Origin: DAISJD01 sp036821645
GTDB taxonomy: Bacteria; Pseudomonadota; Alphaproteobacteria; ATCC43930; CGMCC-115725
Assembly: GCA_036821645.1 (NCBI GenBank)
Contig: DAISJD010000040.1
Location: 1 to 22,631, forward strand
Direction: 5' to 3'
Length of the DNA stretch: 22,631 nt
The translations under genes and the position numbers were made by a program. Positions 17,198-22,631 of this stretch are shown in pieces. How positions within the stretch are numbered: the stretch's first letter is position 1; every line of letters starts with the position of its first letter. The notes beneath the pieces are model-generated. The model made no database searches. It had not been told where the DNA came from and worked only from the letters and a program-made list of their open reading frames with translations.

Positions 17198-17292
17198 CCC
17201 CATGCCTATCGATCAAGGGATGCGCCACCGAAAAGCCCCGTCATGGCCCGACACATTAAGTGCGAAATAGGATCGGTACTGGCGCATCATGG

Positions 17293-17320
17293 TTGCAATG
17301 CAGCGAAATTGCGATAGAGT
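17293..17320 (+). promoter_or_regulatory. Putative sigma-70 promoter of the STAND gene
   Basis: TTGCAA (17293-17298), 16 bases, TAGAGT (17315-17320). Transcription would start near 17327, just at the foot of the hairpin at 17329-17373. The match is fair but unproven. Confidence 0.3.
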
Positions 17321-17328
17321 GAGACGGT

Positions 17329-17373
17329 CGCTTTTTCGCCCCTGATGCGCTGCGGACGCTGGGCGGAAAAGCG
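17329..17373 (+). promoter_or_regulatory. Stem-loop in the leader of the STAND gene
   Basis: CGCTTTTTCGCCC (17329-17341) and GGGCGGAAAAGCG (17361-17373) form 13 pairs in RNA, one of them G-U, around a 19-base loop. There is no T-run, so it is not a standard terminator. Placed at the 5' end of the predicted transcript, it might stabilise the message or hold a regulatory site. Confidence 0.4.
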
Positions 17374-17406
17374 GTCGCTGTCCGTCAAAGATGCCGGTGA
17401 TTGAGG

Positions 17407-19588
17407 ATGAATTTGCGCCAATTCCGGCAATGGGTCATGCGGTGCCGCCCCGGCCCCGCCGTCTCGACCAAGGACCAGTCGGGCGGTATCAATAATCCCG
17501 GAACCCTCGCGGCGGGCGGTCACATTGCGGGGGGCGATCTGACGATCTACCAATCCCCGCTGCCCGATTGGCATCCGACGATCCATCTTCCGCCATCCCC
17601 TGCGGGCGACGACCCGCAGGAAGCCAATCGCTTTCAATTCACGGCCGGTCGTACCCAGTTTCTGGGCCGGGATGTGGAAATCGCCCGGTTGATGGGGTTT
17701 CTCGACAGGCCGGAAAAATTCTCCTGGTGGCTCGTAACGGGCGATGGCGGCATGGGCAAAAGCCGCCTCGCCCTGGAATTCTGCCGCAAGGCGGCCCAAG
17801 GCTTGCCGGTATGGCAAGCGGGCTTCCTACGCCGGGAAGAGGGGCCGCGCCATGCCGACCCGGAAACGGTCGATCCCGGTACGATCGCACGCTGGCAATG
17901 CTGGCAACCCGTCAAGCCGACCCTCATCATCGTCGATTATGTCAGTACCTGCGCGGCATTGATCGGCACTATCCTGCGCACCCTCGCAACCCGTTCCGAT
18001 CTAACCCACCCGGTTCGGTTCTTGTTGTTGGAACGCGACGCCGGGGATCCCTCTTGGCGCCGGTCTTTCTATGGGCGCGGCGCGATCGACGAGAACATCA
18101 TGACCGGGTGCCGTCACGGGGGGCCACTCGCCCTGTCGGCACCGGGCGATGACGCGCTTTGGCAGATCATCCTGACCATGTCGGGGGGAAATGCCACCGA
18201 CCGGACCGGGTTGCTCGAACAATTGCGCACAATCGACCCCAAAACCCGCCCGTTATTCGCGGCCTTCCTCGGTGACGCCATCGCGCGCACCAACCATCCG
18301 CGCCAATGGGACCGCGAATCCCTGCTCGATACAGTCCTCAACCGGGATGCGCGGGAATTCTGGGAACCGGGCGGCGTGACGGACAAAGATAAAAACCTCT
18401 TATGCCTTGCAACCCTGACCGATGGGCTCAAGGCCGACCGGCTTCAAACAATGCCCGACCGGCCCGGCCCCTTGCCCGGTTTGGATGATCCGGAACTGGA
18501 ACGGCACTACGTCTTGATGAGCGGCTCCCCACTCATCGACACGACGTTCCCGTCCTTGCAGCCCGACTTGCTGGGTGAATTCTTCGTCCTGCATCATCTG
18601 ATCGGACGAGCCCGCTTCGGCGTGACCGAGGCTCAGCGCGAGTCGGTCGCACGCTGGGTCAATGCGGCCTGGCGGCTTAATCCATTGGGAACTTTCAGCT
18701 TCCTGGACCGGCTTGGGGCTGATTTCGGGTATGATGGAAAGACGGCCTACTTTTTTTTAAGTCCCCTGCCACAAGATTTAGGGGTGCAGGTCTGGTGGTC
18801 GGCTTTGATGGTGAATAAGGGGGTGAGGCTTGGTGTGCTTGGGCGCACTGAGGATGAGATCGCCGTCTATGAAGATCTGGTGGCGCGCTTCGGCGCTGTG
18901 CTGAAACCTGCAATGCAGGAACGGGTCGCCACGGCGCTGTTCAACAAGGGTATGAGGCTCGGTGAGCTTGGGCGCACTGAGGATGAAATCGCCGTTTATG
19001 ACGATCTGGTGGCGCGCTTCGGTGATGCGCGGGAGCCAGGCGTGCAGGAATTGGTCGCCTTGGCGCTGTTCAACAAGGGGGTGACGCTTGGTAAGCTTGG
19101 GCGCGTTGAGGATGAAATCGCCGTTTATGACGATCTGGTGGCGCGCTTCGGTGATGCGCGGNNNNNNNNNNNNNNNNNNNNNNNNNNNNNNNNNNNNNNN
19201 NNNNNNNNNNNNNNNNNNNNNNNNNNNNNNNNNNNNNNNNNNNNNNNNNNNNNNNNNNNNNGAGCCAGGCGTGCAGGAATTGGTCGCCACGGCGCTGTTC
19301 AACAAAGGGGTGACGCTTAGAGAGCTTCGGCGATTTGAGGCTGCAATCGCCGTTTATGACGATCTGGTAACGCGCTTCGGTGATGCGCAGGAGTCAGGCG
19401 TGCAGGAATTGGTCGCCACGGCGCTGTTGAACAAGGGGGTGAGGCTTGGTGAGCTTGGGCGCGTTGAGGCTATGATCACTATCTTTGACGATTTGATTAT
19501 TCGGTTCGGCGATGCATCGGAACCGCAACTGCGTGAATTGGTCGCCAGGGTACGGGAAATTAGAAATAAGATCCGTGATCACCCCTAA
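17407..19588 (+). CDS. STAND-type P-loop NTPase with C-terminal TPR-like repeats (NLR-like), interrupted by an assembly gap
   Basis: Predicted cytoplasmic signalling ATPase. Residues are counted from ATG 17407. Residues 24-47 hold the motif GGINNPGTLAAGGHIAGGD, shared with the downstream gene. The NTPase domain follows: FLGR (85-88), Walker A GDGGMGKS (112-119), Walker B LIIVD (173-177), an arginine after a hydrophobic strand (RFLLLERD), and a helical stretch QPDLLGEFFVL (385-395) of the type seen at the end of STAND modules. From 470 come repeats of 43 residues (NKGVRLGELGR, DEIAVYDDLVARFGDA, EPGVQELVA). The stop is TAA 19586-19588. The 100 Ns at 19162-19261 shift the frame as written; without them the frame is continuous (693 residues at least). 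Such proteins act as sensors in bacterial immunity. The start is uncertain (TTG 17401, ATG 17407 or ATG 17437), none with a good ribosome binding site. Confidence 0.8.
17476..17547 (+). other. Gly/Asn-rich N-terminal motif, copy 1 (in the STAND protein)
   Basis: Encodes the segment around GGINNPGTLAAGGHIAGGD. It has 15 identical positions of about 25 with the motif in the small membrane protein encoded at 19648. The pattern of short glycine- and asparagine-punctuated beta-prone strands recalls bacterial amyloid signalling sequences found at the ends of NLR-like proteins and their effectors. Assignment to a named family is inference. Confidence 0.55.
18814..19558 (+). repeat. Tandem 129-bp repeats encoding 43-residue TPR-like units
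   Basis: The codon for the first Asn of NKG recurs at 18814, 18943 and 19072, then 19301 and 19430 after the gap, each step 129 bases (or 229 across the 100 Ns). At least five units are present. The units at 18943 and 19072 and those around the gap are nearly identical in DNA; the first and last are more diverged. This suggests recent expansion. Confidence 0.9.
19162..19261. other. Assembly gap of exactly 100 Ns
   Basis: Sequence before the gap ends in GATGCGCGG and resumes with GAGCCAGGCGTGCAGG, which is the exact junction found inside the preceding repeat unit. Removing the Ns gives a perfect 129-bp unit and keeps the frame. The true missing length should therefore be zero or a multiple of 129 bases. 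Confidence 0.95.
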
Positions 19589-19601
19589 CATCCGCCCGAT
19601 C

Positions 19602-19627
19602 GCCCCCTTGGGATGGGGAATGGGGGC
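19602..19627 (+). promoter_or_regulatory. Small hairpin between the STAND gene and the membrane-protein gene
   Basis: GCCCCC (19602-19607) and GGGGGC (19622-19627) form a six-pair stem with a 14-base loop in the 59-base gap. It has no T-run and may tune read-through or message stability between two genes that are probably co-transcribed. Confidence 0.3.
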
Positions 19628-19647
19628 CCAATGACAGGATTGCCATC

Positions 19648-20232
19648 ATGCCGACTAATCCCGATTTACCCCCCGCCACCGGCCCGGCCATCCTGACCAG
19701 GGGGCAACAGGGTGGGATCAATAATTCTGGAACCATCCGGGCCGGGGGCGATATCGTCGGGGGTCATAAGACCGTCGGCCATCCCCCAATGCCGCCCGAT
19801 CCGCACCGCACGACCAAGGATAAGTCAATGGCGTCAACACCCCCTTATCGCTTTTTGGCGATCTGCGCATTCGCGGCAATTCTGGTCGTTTCCATGATTG
19901 TGTTCCTGTTCCAGCCGGTGGGGCAGGGTGACGCGGATGCGTCGCAGCATAAAATTGCCCATGCCGTCGAACAGGCGGGTATCGTCTGTCTCAGCGACCT
20001 TGACGAAACCAAGACGAAGGGTGTGAAAGAGGGACTTTCCCTGGCCCTGGAACATGTCGGCGTAACCGGGACATTCACCCAGCAACAGGTCAGAAAATCG
20101 GTCGAATTGACCCTCAAAGACGATTTGTTATTGAAAGAAAGAGATCGCGTCAGGGACTGCATGACGCAACAGGTGGGCGTCTTTCTCGCCGCTCAAGGGA
20201 TCGCCCTGCCATCGGACCCTAAAACCAAATAG
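19648..20232 (+). CDS. Small single-pass membrane protein sharing the STAND protein's N-terminal motif
   Basis: Unrecognised 194-residue protein. Residues 22-40 are GGINNSGTIRAGGDIVGGH, matching residues 26-44 of the STAND protein just upstream; similarity starts a little earlier (GPA, T and Q are also shared). A Pro-rich linker (44-55) and a basic stretch lead to one membrane helix at about 69-89 (FLAICAFAAILVVSMIVFLF). With basic residues before and acidic ones after it, the N-terminus should be cytoplasmic and the C-terminal 105 residues periplasmic. That domain is mostly helical, with two cysteines (C114, C171) that could form a disulphide. AGGA lies about 10 bases before ATG 19648. The 59-base spacing indicates an operon with the STAND gene, and a role as its membrane effector is inferred. 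Confidence 0.75.
   Translation: MPTNPDLPPATGPAILTRGQQGGINNSGTIRAGGDIVGGHKTVGHPPMPPDPHRTTKDKSMASTPPYRFLAICAFAAILVVSMIVFLFQPVGQGDADASQHKIAHAVEQAGIVCLSDLDETKTKGVKEGLSLALEHVGVTGTFTQQQVRKSVELTLKDDLLLKERDRVRDCMTQQVGVFLAAQGIALPSDPKTK
19705..19776 (+). other. Gly/Asn-rich N-terminal motif, copy 2 (in the membrane protein)
   Basis: Encodes the segment around GGINNSGTIRAGGDIVGGH. Invariant positions between the copies are GGINN, GT, A, GG, I and GG. The motif sits on the predicted cytoplasmic side, so it could meet the same motif of the STAND protein. Confidence 0.55.
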
Positions 20233-20252
20233 GGCTGCACCCAATAAAATTG

Positions 20253-20295
20253 ACCCGCCACAGGCCCCCCGGTTTAGGGGCGGCCCATGGCGGGT
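20253..20295. terminator. Large hairpin between convergent genes, probable bidirectional terminator
   Basis: ACCCGCCA (20253-20260) and TGGCGGGT (20288-20295) are perfect complements, with an inner GCCCC/GGGGC stem. It begins 20 bases after the membrane-protein stop. There is no good T-run on the plus strand. Confidence 0.5.
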
Positions 20296-20309
20296 GCGGA
20301 TCATCGTAG

Positions 20310-20339
20310 CCGCGATCTCGTCATACACCGGGATCGCGG
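20310..20339 (-). terminator. Hairpin directly after the PspA-like gene
   Basis: CCGCGATC (20310-20317) and GATCGCGG (20332-20339) form a perfect eight-pair stem with a 14-base loop, seven bases beyond the stop of the minus-strand gene. It is the natural terminator candidate for that operon. Confidence 0.45.
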
Positions 20340-20346
20340 GTCAGGG

Positions 20347-21120
20347 TTAGTTCTTTTGCTTCAAGGCGGCCAACCGTTCGGACAGGCTTTGCGGGGCCGG
20401 GGCCTTGCCTTCGGCGGCGCGCAGGGCGGCGGCGATGGTCGGGTCGTCGGTTTCCGGCGTGGTCGGCTTCAACAGGGCGGCCTTGCTGTTCTGCGCGTCG
20501 GCGGCGATCCGATCCTTTTCCGCCGCGTCATGCATCGCCTTCAGGGCGATATTGACGCTGCTGCCCGTGCCGGTGAGACCGGCGGCGGTGCGGGCGAGTT
20601 CGGCCCGTTCGGCTGCGGCCTGCTTCGACAATTGCGCCCGTTCCATTTCGCGCTGCGCGCGTTCGAGATCGCCCTTGGCGGATTTAAGCTTCTCGCCCAA
20701 TTGGGCATAGGCTTCTTCCAATTGATTGAGGAAGGCATGGGATTCCTCGGCATCCTTTTTGTCTTGTTCCAGTTCCGGCACCATCTTTTCCATGAGGTCC
20801 AGCAAGGTGCCGAGGCTTTTTTCCAATGCCGCCTTCCGGGTGGGGTCGGTTTCGGCTTCCAGTTGGGCCTGAATTGAATCGGCCGCCGTCATCCGTTGAT
20901 GATGCAGGGTTTCGACCTGCGCCAATTCCTTTTGCGCCTCGCCATATTTGGCGCGGGCGGTGGCGACATGGCGGCCCAAATCATCCAATTTTTCTTCCAT
21001 GGTCCGCAATTCGGCCTCGGACGCCCCCTTGGGATCCCATTTCACATAAAGCTCGATGCCGCCTTGCACCACTTGATCGGCCTTGACACCCAGCAAGTTC
21101 TTGAAGAATGAAAACGCCAT
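20347..21120 (-). CDS. PspA/IM30-like coiled-coil protein
   Basis: 257 residues. After an N-terminal amphipathic stretch (MAFSFFKNLLGVKADQVVQG) comes a long charged coiled coil (about 38-180) rich in Glu, Lys, Ala and Gln. The tail is Ala/Pro-rich and ends SERLAALKQKN. This is the layout of the PspA/IM30 (ESCRT-III-like) family, which binds stressed membranes, and of the YjfJ branch in particular, because the neighbour is a DUF2491 (YjfK-like) gene. Without a search I cannot exclude an unrelated coiled-coil protein. AGGAG lies 8 bases before the ATG at 21120. It is the last gene of a minus-strand group; a 129-base gap with two repeats separates it from the gene before. Confidence 0.65.
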   Translation of the reverse strand: MAFSFFKNLLGVKADQVVQGGIELYVKWDPKGASEAELRTMEEKLDDLGRHVATARAKYGEAQKELAQVETLHHQRMTAADSIQAQLEAETDPTRKAALEKSLGTLLDLMEKMVPELEQDKKDAEESHAFLNQLEEAYAQLGEKLKSAKGDLERAQREMERAQLSKQAAAERAELARTAAGLTGTGSSVNIALKAMHDAAEKDRIAADAQNSKAALLKPTTPETDDPTIAAALRAAEGKAPAPQSLSERLAALKQKN

Positions 21121-21136
21121 GATGACTGCTCCTAGA

Positions 21137-21188
21137 GTGTGATCGGTTCAAACGGACACGGTTGAACCGTTGATCAGACGACACAACC
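21137..21188. repeat. 52-bp direct repeat with internal inverted repeat, copy 1
   Basis: The unit runs from GTGTGATCGG to the final AACC. Inside, CGGTTCAA (21144-21151) and TTGAACCG (21162-21169) are perfect complements with a 10-base spacer. The second copy starts exactly 61 bases further on and differs at only four positions. It lies 16 bases before the PspA-like start on the minus strand. Confidence 0.85.
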
Positions 21189-21197
21189 AACTACCGC

Positions 21198-21249
21198 GTG
21201 TGATCGGTTCAAACGGACATGGTTGAACCGTTGACCAGACGACGTAACC
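21198..21249. repeat. 52-bp direct repeat with internal inverted repeat, copy 2
   Basis: Same unit as copy 1, with CGGTTCAA at 21205-21212 and TTGAACCG at 21223-21230. It ends at the base next to the stop codon of the DUF2491 gene. Two identical dyads 61 bases apart, close to six helical turns, could be operators or RNA hairpins that process or attenuate the transcript. Confidence 0.85.
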
Positions 21250-21900
21250 TCAGGTAAAACTCAACGTGGCCGGGTTGAGATCGATCCCCGTGTGGAGATC
21301 GACCCAGGCCTCGCTGCCCGCTTCGACGGCACTGACGAGTAGGAATTCCGTCTCCGGTCCCGGTGCCGGACAGGCTGTCGCGCGGGCATAGAGCATGGCG
21401 CGCAAGGACCGGGCAAAGGTGCCTTTGATCGTTTCGATCGATTCATCGAACAGGATCGGTTCGCACCGGACGAGACCCGGCGACCAACGGCGTTGGTACA
21501 AGGTCCCGTCGAGGGTTTGAAACTCGCTCCACCCGATCAAGCCTTCGGCTTCATCGAGCCACACGCCCCAGGTCGCCTCGTCCGGGGGGATTTCCTGATC
21601 GAGGCGACTGAAATACCGGCATTCCTCAACGCCGCCTTGATCATTGATCCACAGTTGCAGGAAAGCATTGTCCTGATCGAGATAGAGGCGGGTAAAATGC
21701 AACCCTTCGCTTTTGACCAGGGCGATGCCGGTGACGGCGGCATTGAGTTCACCCTGCTTGGTTTTCAAACTCGCCCCGCCCAGGATGAAGGCCGTCGGGT
21801 CGAGCGTTACCTGCATGCCGAGGCGGAACAGGCGGTGGTGATAGGGCTGGCCCGATAATTTGCTGCGGGCCAGGTTGATCAAGGTTTGGAGGCTCTGCAT
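21250..21900 (-). CDS. DUF2491 (YjfK-like) protein
   Basis: 216 residues, soluble, no signal peptide. The middle part (LHFTRLYLDQDNAFLQLWIN, then GLIGWSEFQTLDGTLYQRRW) has the pattern I associate with DUF2491, the family of E. coli YjfK, whose gene lies beside the PspA-related yjfJ. The biochemical role of the family is not known; a link with envelope stress is suggested by gene neighbourhood. ATG 21900 is chosen because GAAGG precedes it by seven bases; GTG 21918 in the same frame would add six residues. The next gene begins 129 bases downstream. Confidence 0.7.
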   Translation of the reverse strand: MQSLQTLINLARSKLSGQPYHHRLFRLGMQVTLDPTAFILGGASLKTKQGELNAAVTGIALVKSEGLHFTRLYLDQDNAFLQLWINDQGGVEECRYFSRLDQEIPPDEATWGVWLDEAEGLIGWSEFQTLDGTLYQRRWSPGLVRCEPILFDESIETIKGTFARSLRAMLYARATACPAPGPETEFLLVSAVEAGSEAWVDLHTGIDLNPATLSFT

Positions 21901-21981
21901 GGAGATACCTTCCGCCACGAGGGCGCTTGAAAAAAGGGTCGGGGTGCTGCTGGAGGACCGTGGGGCCGCGTGAGGGATGGC

Positions 21982-22631
21982 TTACACGGCCCGCCTGCGC
22001 GTCATGAAGAAATATGTTGCACCAAGGGCCCCGACGCCGATCAGAACCCACAGCCACGTCCCACCCCCGCTGCTCTGGGGTTTCGGGGCGGCAACGGCAT
22101 GTTCTTGCGCCAGAACCAGTTCGGGCTTTGCATCGGGCGGCAGATACGTCGGGTCGCGGGGTTGCCCCTGAAGGGTGCGGGTCCGCTCGTCAAGGGCGGA
22201 AAGCTTTGCCCGCAGATCGGCATTGTCCTGAGCAAGCCGATCGGCCTCGCGCCGCCATTCGCGATAACCCGGATCGTCATAATGGTTATGGAACCAAAGG
22301 GCGTGGCTTGCGTTGCTCACCGTGTCCAACATGAACCACATGAACATCGCATCCCAAATCCCAAAACGCGGATAGGAATTGAACACATAGACGGGGGCCT
22401 GCCAGCCGAAACCGCCGTAATAATTGGCCCGACTGGCATGCCAATCATTGACGTTGCTGTAATAACCGCCATAGCCCCGATAGGCGGTATTGAGCGGCGG
22501 CGGGGACGCACTGACCTGCTTGGCATAGGCGGCCTGTTCTTGCTGGGCGGTGAAGCTTTTCAAGGAACGGGCCGAGGCCTGTTTGGAGAGAACGGCATCG
22601 CTTCCCGAAAGGGGCGGGGCTGCCGCTGCGG
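21982..22631 (-). CDS. Tail-anchored hypothetical protein, N-terminus beyond the window
   Basis: The frame is open to the right edge, so the N-terminal part is missing; 215 residues are visible. The first visible part is Ala/Ser/Gln-rich. A Tyr/Trp/Gly-rich segment follows (WHASRANYYGGFGWQAPVYVF, then FGIWDAMFMWFMLD), then a short coiled coil (REWRREADRLAQDNADLRAKLSALDE in two heptad-rich stretches). A single C-terminal membrane helix (TWLWVLIGVGALGATYFFM) ends in TRRRAV, which suggests a tail anchor with a short cytoplasmic end. I do not recognise the family. It lies 81 bases upstream of the DUF2491 gene on the same strand, so it probably belongs to the same operon and to envelope function. 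Confidence 0.7.
   Translation of the reverse strand, partial: AAAAPPLSGSDAVLSKQASARSLKSFTAQQEQAAYAKQVSASPPPLNTAYRGYGGYYSNVNDWHASRANYYGGFGWQAPVYVFNSYPRFGIWDAMFMWFMLDTVSNASHALWFHNHYDDPGYREWRREADRLAQDNADLRAKLSALDERTRTLQGQPRDPTYLPPDAKPELVLAQEHAVAAPKPQSSGGGTWLWVLIGVGALGATYFFMTRRRAV

Noticed and set aside
18814..19588. Regular DNA repeats, considered as a CRISPR array
   Set aside because: The 129-bp period encodes 43-residue units in frame with no variable spacers; it is a protein repeat array.
19088..19588. Apparent separate downstream gene after the Ns
   Set aside because: It is the continuation of the STAND gene; the frame change comes only from the 100-N placeholder.
15911..22631. Prophage or integrative element
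   Set aside because: No integrase, transposase, tRNA attachment site or phage structural gene is visible; the accessory look rests on gene content and composition only.

Overview
The window looks like a chromosomal segment of an alphaproteobacterium, most probably from the Rhodospirillales. This rests on moderately GC-rich coding sequence, a PopZ/DUF2497 C-terminus at the left edge, a short-type IlvD, a CobA-CobB pair and an MCP of alphaproteobacterial style. The genus cannot be fixed from sequence alone. No tRNA, rRNA, CRISPR array, transposase or integrase was seen.

Left part (1-8.1 kb), all on +: the end of a PopZ-like polar organiser; ilvD (branched-chain amino acid synthesis) followed by a strong hairpin; a lysine 2,3-aminomutase/EpmB-type radical SAM enzyme; two translationally coupled genes of unknown function (3473-5991); and the potassium transporter gene kup. 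Kup converges with a small exported ankyrin-repeat protein (8180-8803, -).

Middle part (9.1-15.8 kb): cobA and cobB overlap as a corrinoid/sirohaem pair. A 337-base intergenic region with an orphan terminator follows, then a GntR/FCD regulator. Convergent to it are panB and gtrA on -, closely spaced. An AT-rich divergent region of about 480 bases separates panB from an MCP with one periplasmic sensor domain.

Right part (15.8-22.6 kb) is accessory in character. It holds a TPR plus GT8-like protein whose ribosome binding site lies at the foot of a long hairpin; a STAND-type P-loop NTPase with 43-residue TPR-like repeats, interrupted by a 100-N assembly gap; and a small single-pass membrane protein. 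These last two share a 19-residue glycine/asparagine-rich N-terminal motif (GGINNxGTxxAGGxIxGGx). That pairing resembles NLR-type sensors and effectors joined by amyloid-like signalling motifs, and it is the best candidate here for an undescribed defence or cell-death module. Converging on it from the right are a PspA/IM30-like coiled-coil protein, a DUF2491 (YjfK-like) protein and a tail-anchored protein that runs off the window. Two near-identical 52-bp repeats, each containing an inverted repeat, lie between the first two of these.

The 100 Ns are almost certainly a fixed-size placeholder. Deleting them restores both the 129-bp repeat register and the reading frame, so the STAND gene should be read as one intact CDS of at least 693 codons whose true repeat number is unknown.
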